Below are positions 36,492 through 46,624 of a DNA stretch of 64,000 bases, in pieces. The DNA is from Burkholderiales bacterium (GTDB lineage: Bacteria > Pseudomonadota > Gammaproteobacteria > Burkholderiales > WYBJ01), in the NCBI GenBank assembly GCA_022841915.1, contig JALHQN010000002.1:248001-312000 (forward strand), given 5' to 3'. The position numbers and the translations under genes were made by a program. The notes under the pieces were generated by a model, which was given only the letters and a program-made list of their open reading frames with translations, was not told the DNA's origin and did no database searches. Positions within the stretch are counted from its first letter, which is position 1; each line of letters begins with the position of its first letter.

Positions 36492-39400
36492 ATGTGGAAC
36501 CCGTCGGCCCTGTTCATCGCCCGCCCCGTCGCCACGACGCTCATCATGCTCGGCGTGCTGATCGCGGGCATGCTGGCGTTCTCGCGGCTGCCGGTGGCCC
36601 CGATGCCGCAGGTGGAGTATCCGGTCATTTCGGTGAGCGCCAATTTTCCGGGGGCGAGCCCCGAGACGATGGCCGCCACGGTGGCTACGCCGCTCGAGCG
36701 CCAATTGGGGCGGATCGCCGGCGTGAACGAGATCACCTCGTCCTCGTCGCTCGGTTCGACGCGCGTGGTGCTGCAGTTCGACTTGAATCGCAACATCAAC
36801 GACGCGGCGATCGAGGTGCAGGCGGCCATCAATGCAGCGCGCGGGCAGCTTCCCTCGGGCATGCCCAACAACCCGACCTATCGCAAGGTGAATCCCGCCG
36901 ATGCGCCGATCATGGTGCTGGCGCTCACCTCCGAGTCGCATACGCGCGCCCAGCTCTACGACGTGGCCTCGACCATCATCGCGCAGAAGCTGTCGCAGGT
37001 ACGGGGCATCGGGCAGGTGACGGTCGGCGGCGGCGCGTTGCCCGCCGTGCGGGTAGCGGTCAACCCGCGCGCGCTCAGCCACCAAGGCATCGGGCTCGAA
37101 CAGGTGCGCCAGGCGCTGGTCGCGGCAAACTCGAATCGACCCAAGGGGCTGCTCGAGGAAGGGGACCGGCAGTGGTGGATCGGGGCCAACGATCAGGCGT
37201 TCACGGCGGCCGAGTACATCCCGCTCGTGGTGTCGTATCGCAACGGTGCGGCGGTGCGCCTGGGCGACGTCGCGACGGTCACCGATTCGACGCAGGACAA
37301 GAACAACGCCGCGGTCTCGAACGGCAAGCCCGCGGTGCTGCTCATCCTGTATCGCGAGCCGAACGCGAACATCCTGGAGACAGTGAAGCGCGTGGAGGAC
37401 TTGCTGCCCTGGATGCAGGCCTCGATGCCGGCGGCGATGGATTTGTCGACGGCGATGGAGCGAACCTCGACCATCCGCGCTTCGATCCACGAGGTCGAGC
37501 GCACGCTGATCATTGCCGTGGGTCTGGTCATCCTGGTGGTCTTCGCTTTCCTGCGCAACCTGCGGGCGACGATGATTCCCGCCGCCGCCGTGCCGGTTTC
37601 GCTCATCGGCACATTCGCCTTCATGTATCTCGCAGGGTACAGCCTCAACAACCTGTCGCTCATGGCGCTGATCGTCGCGGCCGGCTTCGTGGTCGACGAC
37701 GCCATCGTGGTGCTGGAGAACACCAGCCGCTACATCGAGCGCGGCATGGCGCCCGAGCAAGCGGCCATCATCGGCGCGCGCGAGGTCGGTTTCACCGTGC
37801 TCTCCATGAGCCTCTCGCTGGTGGCGGTGTTCATCCCGATTCTCTTGATGGGCGACATCGTGGGCAGACTGTTTCGCGAGTTCGCGGTCACGCTCTCGGT
37901 CGCGATCATGATCTCCCTGGTCGTCTCGCTTACGCTCACGCCGATGATGTGTGCCAAGCTGCTGCGGCCGGCGCAGCCCCCGCGCGGGGTCAATCGCCTG
38001 GTCGAGCGCCTCTTCGCCGGTTTGCTGCGCGGTTACGAACGCAGCCTCGCCTTCGCCCTGAGGCACTCGTTTCTGACGCTGCTCGTGCTCGCCGCCGTGA
38101 TCGGCTTGAACGTGCACCTCTACAACACCATTCCCAAAGGCTTCTTCCCGCAGCAGGACACGGGGCGCTTGTTCGGCAGCCTGCGGGCCGATCAGTCGGC
38201 ACCGTTCGAACTCACCCGGCGCAAAATGGAGGCCTTCGTCGAGATCGTGCGCAAAGACCCCGCGGTTCAAAGCGTGACGGCAGTGATCGGCGGTGGATCG
38301 CGCCGCTCGGGCACCATGTTCGTGACCTTGAAGCCGCTCGCCGAACGCAAGGAATCGGCCGCGGAAGTCGTCACGCGCCTGCGTCGTCAGGCGGTTCGTG
38401 TTCCGGGGGCGAGCATGTTTCTCACCCCCGCGCAGGATGTCAGAGTAGGCGGTCGCCAGGCGAGCAGTACGTATCAGTACACGTTGCGCAGCGACGATCT
38501 GCAGTTGTTGCGAACCTGGACGCCTCGACTCGAACAGGCATTGCAGGGCGCCCCCGAGCTCGCCGAAGTCGACAGCGATCAGGAGACGCGCGGGCTGCAG
38601 TTGTCGCTCGTCATCGATCGGCCCACCGCTTCGCGTTACGGCGTCACGCCGGACATGATCGATGCGGCGTTGGGCAATGCGTTCAGTCAGGCGGTGGTCT
38701 CGACGATCTATCGCGAACGCAACCAGTATCGCGTCGTCATGGAAGTGGAGGAAGCTTTCTCCAACAGTCCTGAATCGCTCAAGGGCGTGTACGTGCGCGC
38801 CGACAGCGGCGCCCTGGTGCCGCTGAGCGCCTTCGCGCGCTACGAGTACACCAATGCGCCCCTGTCGGTGCACCACCAGAGTCAGTTCGCCGCAGCCACG
38901 ATTTCCTATGATCTGGCGCCGGGCGCATCGCTCTCGGATGCGAATGCCCGCATCCAGGACACCGTGGCGAAGATCGGGATGCCGAACACCGTCTTCGGCA
39001 GTTTCGAGGGGACGGCGCGAGGCTTCCAGCGCTCGATCCAGTATCAGCCCTACCTGATACTCGCCGCCATCGTCGCCGTGTACATCGTGCTGGGCATTCT
39101 GTACGAAAGTTACATTCACCCGCTGACGATTCTCTCCACGCTGCCCTCCGCGGGCGTGGGCGCGCTGCTCGGTCTGATGCTGTTCGACGTCGAGTTCGGC
39201 TTCATCGCGCTGATCGCCCTGTTCCTGCTGATCGGCATCGTCAAGAAGAACGCCATCATGATGGTCGACTTCGCGCTTGCTGCGGAGCGACGCGACGGCA
39301 AGCGCCCGGAGGAGGCGATCTTCGAGGCTTGCCTGCTGCGGTTTCGCCCCATCATGATGACGACCATGGCCGCCATGCTGGGGGCGCTGCCGCTGGCGCT

Positions 39401-39587
39401 GGGCGCGGGCGACGGCGCGGAATTGCGCACCCCGCTCGGGATCGCCATCGTAGGCGGCCTGGCGCTCAGTCAGTTGCTGACCCTCTACACGACCCCGGTC
39501 GTGTATCTCTACCTCGATCGCCTGCGCCTGTGGGGTCTGCGCCTGCGGCGGCGGGGTGCACCGCTTACCAAACCGGAGCTGCAGTGA
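36492..39587 (+). CDS. mdtC: RND multidrug efflux transporter, MdtC-like
   Basis: 1031 residues, a paralogue of the preceding transporter. N-terminus [20 protein letters not shown], the first periplasmic domain [20 protein letters not shown], Asp402-Asp403 in [18 protein letters not shown], and the C-terminal relay segment [15 protein letters not shown]. Both relay Asp residues and the Lys are kept, so this subunit may itself translocate protons. In the heterotrimer MdtB2C1, the MdtC-type subunit is thought to bind substrate. It overlaps the outer-membrane factor gene by 4 nt (GTGA), so the four genes 31649-41041 are one translationally coupled unit. Confidence 0.93.
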   Translation: MWNPSALFIARPVATTLIMLGVLIAGMLAFSRLPVAPMPQVEYPVISVSANFPGASPETMAATVATPLERQLGRIAGVNEITSSSSLGSTRVVLQFDLNRNINDAAIEVQAAINAARGQLPSGMPNNPTYRKVNPADAPIMVLALTSESHTRAQLYDVASTIIAQKLSQVRGIGQVTVGGGALPAVRVAVNPRALSHQGIGLEQVRQALVAANSNRPKGLLEEGDRQWWIGANDQAFTAAEYIPLVVSYRNGAAVRLGDVATVTDSTQDKNNAAVSNGKPAVLLILYREPNANILETVKRVEDLLPWMQASMPAAMDLSTAMERTSTIRASIHEVERTLIIAVGLVILVVFAFLRNLRATMIPAAAVPVSLIGTFAFMYLAGYSLNNLSLMALIVAAGFVVDDAIVVLENTSRYIERGMAPEQAAIIGAREVGFTVLSMSLSLVAVFIPILLMGDIVGRLFREFAVTLSVAIMISLVVSLTLTPMMCAKLLRPAQPPRGVNRLVERLFAGLLRGYERSLAFALRHSFLTLLVLAAVIGLNVHLYNTIPKGFFPQQDTGRLFGSLRADQSAPFELTRRKMEAFVEIVRKDPAVQSVTAVIGGGSRRSGTMFVTLKPLAERKESAAEVVTRLRRQAVRVPGASMFLTPAQDVRVGGRQASSTYQYTLRSDDLQLLRTWTPRLEQALQGAPELAEVDSDQETRGLQLSLVIDRPTASRYGVTPDMIDAALGNAFSQAVVSTIYRERNQYRVVMEVEEAFSNSPESLKGVYVRADSGALVPLSAFARYEYTNAPLSVHHQSQFAAATISYDLAPGASLSDANARIQDTVAKIGMPNTVFGSFEGTARGFQRSIQYQPYLILAAIVAVYIVLGILYESYIHPLTILSTLPSAGVGALLGLMLFDVEFGFIALIALFLLIGIVKKNAIMMVDFALAAERRDGKRPEEAIFEACLLRFRPIMMTTMAAMLGALPLALGAGDGAELRTPLGIAIVGGLALSQLLTLYTTPVVYLYLDRLRLWGLRLRRRGAPLTKPELQ

Positions 39588-41041
39588 AGTCGAAAGTCGC
39601 ATTGGTTCTGCCCTCTCGGCATACCTCGCATACGCAACGCCCGCTCGGGAAATCGGGGCTTGCCTTGGCCATCGCTGCCTGCCTGGGTTTGGGTGCGTGC
39701 AGCACCGTCGGCCCCACGCACGAGCGACCCTCGGTCGCTGTCCCCGATGCTTACAAGAACGTCGCTGGTGTGTGGAAGCCTGCTCAGCCGGGCGACCGCC
39801 TGCCGCGCGGCAAGTGGTGGCAGATCTATCAGGATCCGCAACTCGATGCGCTCGCCGAACGGGTCGCGAGCGGCAATCAGAGCATTCGCCAGGCCGAAGC
39901 CCGCTATCGCCAGGCGCAAGCACTCATGCGACAGGCCCAGTCCGATCGGTCGCCCTTCCTGACGGGTGGCGCATCGGCCGCTCGCACGCGCTCGGGCGAC
40001 GGTCCCGGTGGCGCACGCGGAAGCTACGATTTGGATGTCGCCGCCTCCTGGGAGCCCGATCTTTGGGGCCGTGTGCGTCGGGCGGTCGAGGCCGGCGAAG
40101 CGCAGGCTCAGGCCGCTGCGGCCGATGTGGAGTCGGCGCGCCTGGCGGTTACGGCCGCGCTGGTGCAGAACTACCTCGCGGTGCGCGTGCTCGACACGCA
40201 AGCCCGCTTGCTGGACGAGACGGTTTCCTCGTATGCGCGCTTTCTGAAGCTCACGCAAAACCGCTACAACGCCGGCGTAGTCGGCAAGTTGGACGTGGTG
40301 CAGGCCGAGGCACAACTCAAGAGCACGCAAGCACAACGGGTGGAACTGGGCGTGCTGCGCGCGCAACTCGAACATGCCATCGCAGTCCTGGTAGGCGAGA
40401 CGCCCGCGACGGTGGCCATCGCACCCGCACCGTTGGTGGCCAGCTTGCCGCAGATCCCTGTGGGCCTGCCCTCCGAGCTACTGCAGCGTCGGCCCGACAT
40501 TGCGTCCGCAGAGCGCAACGTGGCCGCTGCGAATGCGCGCATCGGCGTGGCGCAGTCCGCACTCTATCCCTCGGTGACACTTTCTGCCGGCGCGGGGTTG
40601 CGCAGCGCCACGCTGCCTGACTTGCTGCGAGCGCCGAATCTGTTCTGGGCGCTCGGCGCTGGCGCCGCGCAGGTTCTGTTCGACGGCGGGACGCGGCAGG
40701 CCGTGATCGATCAGGCGCGCGCCGCGCATGACGCCGAAGTCGCCTTGTATCGGCAGACGGTGCTGACGAGCTTCCAGGAGGTGGAGGACAATCTCGCGGC
40801 GTTGCGCATCCTGGAAGAAGAGGCGGCGCTGCTCGCGGCCGCCGTGGCCGCCGCCCGCCAGTCGGTGCAGCTCTCCGAGAACCGCTACAAGGCTGGTACG
40901 GCAAATTTTCTCGAAGTGATCACCGTGCGGGCGATTGCGCTGTCGAACGAGCGCACGGCGGTTGCACTGCTCGGGCGCCGGTTCGCCGCGAGCGTGCAAC
41001 TGGTTCGTGCGCTCGGGGGCGGGTGGGAGACCGGGCAATAG
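39584..41041 (+). CDS. Outer-membrane efflux factor lipoprotein (NodT/OprM type) of the mdt operon
   Basis: 485 residues, a TolC-like channel lipoprotein. The start is GTG at 39584, overlapping the mdtC stop. The lipobox LGLGAC puts the lipidated Cys at residue 39, followed by the family signature [14 protein letters not shown] repeats are visible: [40 protein letters not shown] and, in the second half, [21 protein letters not shown]. coli mdtABC lacks its own outer-membrane gene and uses TolC; the dedicated channel here is common in other proteobacteria. It is convergent with the GDSL hydrolase gene, 73 bp away. Confidence 0.92.
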   Translation: MKSKVALVLPSRHTSHTQRPLGKSGLALAIAACLGLGACSTVGPTHERPSVAVPDAYKNVAGVWKPAQPGDRLPRGKWWQIYQDPQLDALAERVASGNQSIRQAEARYRQAQALMRQAQSDRSPFLTGGASAARTRSGDGPGGARGSYDLDVAASWEPDLWGRVRRAVEAGEAQAQAAAADVESARLAVTAALVQNYLAVRVLDTQARLLDETVSSYARFLKLTQNRYNAGVVGKLDVVQAEAQLKSTQAQRVELGVLRAQLEHAIAVLVGETPATVAIAPAPLVASLPQIPVGLPSELLQRRPDIASAERNVAAANARIGVAQSALYPSVTLSAGAGLRSATLPDLLRAPNLFWALGAGAAQVLFDGGTRQAVIDQARAAHDAEVALYRQTVLTSFQEVEDNLAALRILEEEAALLAAAVAAARQSVQLSENRYKAGTANFLEVITVRAIALSNERTAVALLGRRFAASVQLVRALGGGWETGQ

Positions 41042-41114
41042 CCAGAGCGGTCAGGGCCACGGTTCGCGGCAACTTTCGCGCGGCGAATGCCTGCCTCGGG
41101 CGAGCTACCTACGT

Positions 41115-42206
41115 TCAGGAAGCCAGAGTTCTGCCCCGACTGACCGCGAGCATCGAAGCCAGGCCGATCAGCAGCAAGACACCGGTCGCGGGATTGGGAA
41201 TAAGGGTGCCGTAGACGGCCGAGGCGATGATTCGATGACCCGCCGCTGTAGGATGAACGCCGTCCCAGAACAGATAAGTGTCCGGGTCGCATAGCAGTAG
41301 ATCAGCGACACAGGCGTCGGTCACGTTGCTCAGGCCATGCGCACCGGGATGCGCGACCACTCGATTCAGCACGGTTGCGATGTCCACCTCGATGATGTCG
41401 ATCATGCGCAGCGTCTCGATCTCGCGGATTGCGGCGGCGAGCCCGGTGTTGAAGGACATCGACAGGCCGGTTGCCAAGGTGGCCGCGCCTGCCGGCAGAA
41501 AGTCGATGGCAGGCACGAGGCCGATGTCGGGGGAATTGATCGACAGGATATGGTCCGCGCCTTGCCGGGCGAGGTCGTCGAGGATCGCGCCGATGTTCGA
41601 GACAGCCGCGCCGATGACCATGGCGGCCGCCGTTTCTGCGGCGCTCGCTGCCGCGAGCGGGTCCGAAGTGGCCGCGAGAACCGACGCGAAGGTAGTGGAG
41701 AAGAGGGCGAGTGCGTCGCGCACATCGTTGCTCCCACCCCAGACGGCGAACAAGGCGCTCGGGTCGACCGGGCCGCCGCCGAAGAACGGCGATAGCGGCG
41801 GTGCCGACGGCGCGAAGTATTGGGTTGTCAGCGTGGGTGAAAGCGCCGGCGTCACCCCTGGAAGCGCCCCGGTCCTGGCCGCGCCGATCGCGAAATTCGT
41901 TCCGCCAGCAATCGACGGGACCAACGGCAGGCCCAGGTTCGCACCCAACAGTTCGGCCCAGATCGGCCCGTTCGACAAGGCGGGCAGGAGGGGCGGCGAT
42001 GGGGTGCGGGGGTAGGGGAAGTCGGGCACCAAGGGCGGGCTGAGCGGCAACGCCTGCACTGTCTGGGTCGCCAGAAACGCATTGCCGTTGTCCGAAAGGC
42101 TGTCTCCGAACACGACCAGGCTAGTGAACGGCACGGCGGAAACGCTCGACAAGGACGCGGTCAACGCCAGACCCGCGAGTGTTCTTCCCAGCAATCCGAT
42201 CGACAT
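41115..42206 (-). CDS. Secreted GDSL/SGNH hydrolase with PEP-CTERM-like C-terminal tail
   Basis: 363 residues. Signal peptide 1-24 (TLAGLALTASLSSVSA). SGNH blocks: nucleophile Ser36 in VFGDSLSDNGNAF, Gly in FAIGAARTG, Asn160 in WGGSNDVRD, and the catalytic pair Asp315/His318 in FWDGVHPTAAGH. The C-terminus is IPNPATGVLLLIGLASMLA followed by SRGR, which matches the PEP-CTERM layout (Pro-x-Pro, a hydrophobic helix, basic end). The Glu of PEP is Asn. It is probably an exported lipase or esterase sorted to the cell surface by an exosortase encoded elsewhere. GGAGG precedes the ATG closely. Confidence 0.88.
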   Translation of the reverse strand: MSIGLLGRTLAGLALTASLSSVSAVPFTSLVVFGDSLSDNGNAFLATQTVQALPLSPPLVPDFPYPRTPSPPLLPALSNGPIWAELLGANLGLPLVPSIAGGTNFAIGAARTGALPGVTPALSPTLTTQYFAPSAPPLSPFFGGGPVDPSALFAVWGGSNDVRDALALFSTTFASVLAATSDPLAAASAAETAAAMVIGAAVSNIGAILDDLARQGADHILSINSPDIGLVPAIDFLPAGAATLATGLSMSFNTGLAAAIREIETLRMIDIIEVDIATVLNRVVAHPGAHGLSNVTDACVADLLLCDPDTYLFWDGVHPTAAGHRIIASAVYGTLIPNPATGVLLLIGLASMLAVSRGRTLAS

Positions 42207-42437
42207 GCATTCCTCCCGTTAGACTATGCGCCGAGCACGCAACGACGGCCCGTTTGTCGGTGACTCGATTGAACAGAGCGGCAGGGGCAAACTACCTCGA
42301 AGGAATCATCGCACAAGTCGCGGGCGCGAGGGTGCGCGTCGCGCGTTACCCAGGCGTGCGCGAATCGACTCGGTGTGATCGAGTGAGCCAGAGCCCGGTT
42401 CACGCCGCGTTGTCATCGGTCGGGTTCTTCGGGTGGG
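42207..42437. other. Intergenic stretch upstream of the GDSL hydrolase gene
   Basis: About 230 bases between the GDSL gene and the decayed fragment. Apart from the GDSL ribosome site (CCTCC at 42212-42216 on the + strand) no gene, strong promoter or terminator is recognised. Confidence 0.4.
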
Positions 42438-42633
42438 CTAATCCGAGGGAGCGTACTTGTCGTAGAACTTCCGCTCGGTGAGGTCTTGCGTCTCGTTCGA
42501 GAGGCCGTCATAGCGAGGTCTTGCGATCGATGAAAGTCGGGTCGTTCATGCCGCCGACCATCGCCAAATTCCCTGCTGATTGCAGCAGCATGTAGACGGT
42601 CGCGTGACTCGCTTCGTCCCGCGGCGGCCACCG
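42438..42633 (-). pseudogene. Decayed 3' end of an unidentified gene, frameshifted
   Basis: Reading the minus strand right after the membrane-protein stop codon gives a protein-like stretch: PRDEASHATVYMLLQSAG, then NLAMVGGMNDPTFIDRKTSL, then a stop at 42508-42510. One frame over, from 42512, it goes on with YDGLSNETQDLTERKFYDKY and APSD to a TAG at 42438-42440. The two parts fit together across a single frameshift near 42512, so this looks like the last 60 or so codons of a lost gene. An 11-bp direct repeat (GAGGTCTTGCG at 42480-42490 and 42515-42525) flanks the break. The parent family is not recognised. A sequencing error is possible, but no start is present either way. Confidence 0.5.
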
Positions 42634-43146
42634 TCACTTCCGCAGCGACAGCGTTGACGACGTTGGAGGCGGTTCCGCCACGCGCTTGGAGGGAAGCGAT
42701 AACGTCGTCATCACGATGATGAGCAGTACCACGAGGTAGAAAGGCAGGTTGAGCAGGAAGGTCATCCCGCGGCGCGGCCACCACCGAAACGCGCCCGCAC
42801 GGCATGCTTCACTTACCTTGGGGCCATCGTACCAGCCGCCCTGCGCCTGCTTTCCCGAGCCTCTTGCTGCAGTGATCTGTTGCTCGACGGCCTCGGCCCG
42901 TTCGACGACAGCTTCGGTCAAATTGACGTGCCGCGACTCGACCAGCAAGAACAGCAAGGCGATGGTCAACAGGGCAATCCTCAGAAGCAGCGCACTCATG
43001 TCGATGCTGTCGGTGTAATAGGCGGCCAGCAGACCACCGACGATCGCGAGCAGCCAGCCGCGCAGCGCGAACATGTGGCTCTCGTGCCGCGAGATGATGG
43101 CTTGCAGGCGGTCGAGTTCCTGATGCGCTTGCTGCATCTCGTCCAT
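42634..43146 (-). CDS. Small membrane protein of unknown function, next to the DUF4157 gene
   Basis: 170 residues. A short helical N-terminus (MDEMQQAHQELDRLQAIISR) is followed by two adjacent transmembrane helices (GWLLAIVGGLLAAYYT and LLLRIALLTIALLFLLV). A polar, probably cytoplasmic middle part has WYDGPKVSEACR. A third helix lies near the end (LPFYLVVLLIIVMTTLSL). The start at 43146 is 14 bp downstream of the DUF4157 gene's stop, so the two are probably co-transcribed and may work together. No family is recognised. Confidence 0.7.
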   Translation of the reverse strand: MDEMQQAHQELDRLQAIISRHESHMFALRGWLLAIVGGLLAAYYTDSIDMSALLLRIALLTIALLFLLVESRHVNLTEAVVERAEAVEQQITAARGSGKQAQGGWYDGPKVSEACRAGAFRWWPRRGMTFLLNLPFYLVVLLIIVMTTLSLPSKRVAEPPPTSSTLSLRK

Positions 43147-43160
43147 GGCAGGTCCTTGGT

Positions 43161-45197
43161 TCAGCCGCCCCGCTGCAGGAATTGCAGGATCTCGAGCATC
43201 GACGGATCGGTCGCAGGCAACCGCCGTTCGAGCTCGTCGGCATAGACCAGCGCCTGCTCCCGGGAAACGCCGCTCGACACCGCAACAAAGGCACGAACGA
43301 AATTCAAACGGTCGGCGTCGTTGGACCAGTGCGTCCGGGCAGCGGCATCGCGTGCGGACAGTCCCGCCTCGAAGGCAGAGCGCGCCGCAAGGTAGGCCGA
43401 GGTGCCGAAGCGTCGCTCGGCATCGGCGCGGGCCTCGATCTCGGCCATACGCGCCTGAGCCTCGTCCAGCAGTGCCTGGTTGCCCGTAGCAGCTTGCCGG
43501 TAAGCCGCGGCGAGCGCTGTGAGACTGGCAACCGGCCAGGCGCGTTGGCCCGCCAGCATCGAGCCGAAGGTCCGGCCCTGCGCGACAGCGGCTTCCACGG
43601 CGAGCCGGATGCGCTCGCGCGGGTCGAGCGGCACCAGGGGCTCGTAGGTCGTGAAGCGGTCGGTGCGCTCGAATGTGTCGAGGGGAGTCATGGCGATCAG
43701 GCTGCCGGGCTCGGACGAGATCCGAGGCTCGTCGCTCCACGGGGTCGTCACTTGCTCGTGCGTCGTGCGTACCGACGTTGCGTCGTATCGGGTCACCATC
43801 GTGGCTTGTGCGAAGCGCGCCCCATGCACCTCCCATCCCGAGGGGCGGCCGGGCAAGTCGGGATGGCCTTGGTAGGTTACGTCGGCTTCGATGCGCGCGT
43901 AGCGGTCGGCGAACGGGTCGGTCAGCATCGCTGCCCAAGCCGCATCGCCGAGCTCGGTGAGCCGCTGTTCGAGTGCCGGCGTCACCTCGGCCTCCCACGC
44001 CGCCTCGAGTCGCTCCCGCTGGCGGGCTCCGTGCCAGCGCTCCAGCAGGTACATGGCGACGAAGATCAGCACATGCATCGCGATCGCCCGGCCCATGCCG
44101 GCTGCGCGACCCGCGCTCAAGTTCTGGCCGGCACCGCTCGTGGGCGGAGGACGCCTGGCCGCTTGGCTGGCCGCCGTGTCTGCAGTGGCGGAGGCTGTGG
44201 CGGGTGCTGCGGCTGAGGCAGCGGCGGCTGGCGCGGCGGGCGCGACGATCCGCCAGCTGCTCATGTTCACCTGCATCTGGCCGTTCTGCACGCCGACCTC
44301 GGCATAGGCGTAAGCGCCGGTCGCCACCGTGCCGTCGGAGGCGATGATGGCGCCATAGCCCGCGACGCCAGCCTCAGGCTTGCCGAGGAAGACGACCGAG
44401 CCGCCCGGCCCGGCGTAGGGGATGGCGATCCATCCCCGTCCGGCAACGCTGCGGATCACCGCCGTCGCGCGCTGATAAAACTGGGCACGCACGGCCGCGC
44501 CACCCGGCAGAGCAGCGGTTTCGGCGAGCGCCGCCCGCGAAATCTCCCGCACGCCGGCGCCGCTTGCTGCCATGCTCTCCAGCCGTGCGATGGCCGCTTC
44601 CGCGGCGGGCCCGGGCGGCAAGCCGGTGGGAATGTTGACCATCGGCTGGCCGGCCACTTCGATGACCGGGAAGGGCTGGGTACCGGTCGGCGGGTCGTAG
44701 GCCTGGATGTAGATGGCACCCGGTGAAGGCCGTGCCTGCTGTCGGGCGTGGACCGCCTCGTGCGCAGCGATCTGCGGACCGCGACGATTGCGTGCGCCGG
44801 GCGCGAAGAAGGCACGCCCGGCGACGGTCGCCGCCTCGACCCCGAGCGTGCGAAGCAACCGCGCGGCTTGCGGGCCTTCGGGCGGCGCGGCGTTGGAAAG
44901 CCCGAGCACCGCCGTGAGCAGGTCGGACGAACGATCTTCCCGAAACGCCTCGGGCGCCTCGCCGACCGGCGTGGGGCGGTCAGTACCAGCATGGGCCTCG
45001 CGCTCGAGCCGGCTGTGGGCGCGTCCGATCAGGATGCGAGGTCTGCGACTGGAACAGGTTGGGCAGTTGCCCTCGCAAGCGCAGGCCGTGCGGTGGGTCG
45101 ACACCGTCGCGACGCGCCCCGGCGCGCGCGGCAACGGCGCGGCTTTTCGGGCGGGCAATGACCGAGCGATGATGGGTGTCGATCTCGTCGCGCGCAT
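43161..45197 (-). CDS. Orphan DUF4157 (eCIS-core) metallopeptidase-like protein with internal transmembrane segment
   Basis: 678 residues. The N-terminal part has the cysteine string CACEGNCPTC (Cys39, 41, 45, 48) often found before DUF4157 domains. The DUF4157 motif itself is IAAHEAVHARQQAR (HExxH at 146-150), with FFAPGARNRRGP before it. DUF4157 proteins are commonly linked to extracellular contractile injection systems as cargo or accessory proteins. A low-complexity Ala/Pro stretch (about 325-365) precedes a hydrophobic segment (AIAMHVLIFVAMYLLERW). A helical region follows, with repeated Ala/Arg/Glu-rich segments. No injection-system structural gene is in the window. Only the N-terminal domain is family-assigned; residues 165-678 are unrecognised. 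Confidence 0.75.
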   Translation of the reverse strand: MRATRSTPIIARSLPARKAAPLPRAPGRVATVSTHRTACACEGNCPTCSSRRPRILIGRAHSRLEREAHAGTDRPTPVGEAPEAFREDRSSDLLTAVLGLSNAAPPEGPQAARLLRTLGVEAATVAGRAFFAPGARNRRGPQIAAHEAVHARQQARPSPGAIYIQAYDPPTGTQPFPVIEVAGQPMVNIPTGLPPGPAAEAAIARLESMAASGAGVREISRAALAETAALPGGAAVRAQFYQRATAVIRSVAGRGWIAIPYAGPGGSVVFLGKPEAGVAGYGAIIASDGTVATGAYAYAEVGVQNGQMQVNMSSWRIVAPAAPAAAASAAAPATASATADTAASQAARRPPPTSGAGQNLSAGRAAGMGRAIAMHVLIFVAMYLLERWHGARQRERLEAAWEAEVTPALEQRLTELGDAAWAAMLTDPFADRYARIEADVTYQGHPDLPGRPSGWEVHGARFAQATMVTRYDATSVRTTHEQVTTPWSDEPRISSEPGSLIAMTPLDTFERTDRFTTYEPLVPLDPRERIRLAVEAAVAQGRTFGSMLAGQRAWPVASLTALAAAYRQAATGNQALLDEAQARMAEIEARADAERRFGTSAYLAARSAFEAGLSARDAAARTHWSNDADRLNFVRAFVAVSSGVSREQALVYADELERRLPATDPSMLEILQFLQRGG

Positions 45198-45415
45198 GGT
45201 GACCGCAAGCTTAGCAGGCGGTCTCGATCCGAGGGAGCCTCACGCGGCTAGGCGTCCGGCTTCTCTTGACGGCAGCTTGTCGCCGACCTGGGCTTGAGTG
45301 GCTGCCGGCTGACGGCGGTCAGCGCGATACCGCGTTGGCCGCAGCACCGCATCGCCGCGCAGGAGCCCTGTCGGCGATCCGGTGTGGCATGCCCGACATG
45401 GCGCTCTTCTTTGTC

Positions 45416-46624
45416 CTACTCGTGGCGCAGCGCTTCGATCGGATCCAGCCGAGCCGCCCGTCGCGCCGGAAAGTAGCCGAAGATCACGCCGATGGCGGCC
45501 GAGAACAGGAATGAGAGCACGTTGATGCGCGTGTCGAACACGTAGGGCACCTGCATCAGGCCGGACAGTTGATACGAGGCGAGGGTGGCGATGAGAATGC
45601 CGATCACGCCGCCGAGGCAGGCGAGCGTCACGGCCTCGATCAGGAACTGCAGCAGGACCTCGCGTGCCCGGGCGCCGATCGCCAGTCGGATGCCGATCTC
45701 CCGCGTGCGTTCGGTGACCGAGACCAGCATGATGTTCATGATGCCGATGCCGCCGACCAGCAGGCTCACGGCGGCCACTGCTCCGAGGAGCATCGTCATG
45801 ACCCGCGTGGTGCTGGAAAGCGCCTCGGCGATCTGGCGCGTGTCGAGCAGGCTGAAGTTCTCCTCTTCGTTGCCGGTGATCTTGCGCCGCTCGCGCATCA
45901 GTTCGCGCACGTTTGCCATCGTGCGCTCGATCGAGACGCCATCGCTCACGGAAATGCGAATGGTATTGACGTCCTGATTGCCCGTCAGGCGCCGCTGCAC
46001 GGTTCTCAGCGGCATGACGACCACATCGTCCTGATCCATGCCGAACGACGACTGACCCTTGGAAGCGAGCAGTCCGATCACTTCGCAGGCGAACTGCTTG
46101 ATGCGGATGTCGCCGCCGACCGGGCTCTGATTGCCGAACAGTTCCCGACGCACCGTCTCCCCGATCACGCAGACGGCCTTGCCGGCGCGCTCCTCCGTAT
46201 CGCTGAAGACCCGGCCTTCGGCGAGCGCCCAGTTCCCGGTGCTGAAGAAGGCGTTGTTGCTGCCGGTGACGCTGGTCGACCAGTTGCGCGCCAGGCGAAC
46301 CAGGGTGACCGCTCGACCCACCGAGGGCGCCACGGCCTTGATGCCGTTGATCTGGGACTGGATCGCCTGCGCGTCCGCCAGTCTGAAATTCGGCGCGCCA
46401 GAGGATTCTCGCCCCGGGCCCAACCGTTGACCTGGGCGCAGGATGAGCAGATTGCTGCCGAGACTGCCGATCTGGGCCTGTACCGCGCGGGTCGCCCCGT
46501 TGCCGAGGGTCACCATGGTGATGACGGCACTCACGCCGATCATGATGCCCAGGATGGTGAGAAAGGCGCGGGTGAGATTGCGTCGGATCTCCCGCAGCGC
46601 GAGCAGCAGGGCATTCCAGAGCAT
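45416..46624 (-). CDS. MacB-type ABC transporter permease subunit
   Basis: 402 residues, without a fused ATPase. N-terminal helix (FLTILGIMIGVSAVITMV), a large periplasmic MacB-PCD domain (about 45-250), and three C-terminal helices (SLLVGGIGIMNIMLVSVTER, VTLACLGGVIGILIA, LSFLFSAAIGVIFGYFPARR). Signature TREIGIRLAIGARAREVLLQ and the end RRAARLDPIEALRHE are typical of the FtsX/MacB group. Its ATG overlaps the ATPase stop by one base. It forms a tripartite exporter with the ATPase, the MacA-like adaptor and the outer-membrane factor, for macrolides, peptides or other substrates. Confidence 0.92.
   Translation of the reverse strand: MLWNALLLALREIRRNLTRAFLTILGIMIGVSAVITMVTLGNGATRAVQAQIGSLGSNLLILRPGQRLGPGRESSGAPNFRLADAQAIQSQINGIKAVAPSVGRAVTLVRLARNWSTSVTGSNNAFFSTGNWALAEGRVFSDTEERAGKAVCVIGETVRRELFGNQSPVGGDIRIKQFACEVIGLLASKGQSSFGMDQDDVVVMPLRTVQRRLTGNQDVNTIRISVSDGVSIERTMANVRELMRERRKITGNEEENFSLLDTRQIAEALSSTTRVMTMLLGAVAAVSLLVGGIGIMNIMLVSVTERTREIGIRLAIGARAREVLLQFLIEAVTLACLGGVIGILIATLASYQLSGLMQVPYVFDTRINVLSFLFSAAIGVIFGYFPARRAARLDPIEALRHE

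Noticed and set aside
36393..39923. Very long open frame on the minus strand (over 1100 codons) opposite mdtC
   Set aside because: It is rich in Arg, His and Gln, has no domain, and lies opposite a clear RND gene. In GC-rich DNA antisense frames stay open by codon bias.
42480..42525. Two copies of GAGGTCTTGCG as a CRISPR-like repeat
   Set aside because: Only two copies 35 bp apart, no array and no cas genes; it is noted with the pseudogene instead.
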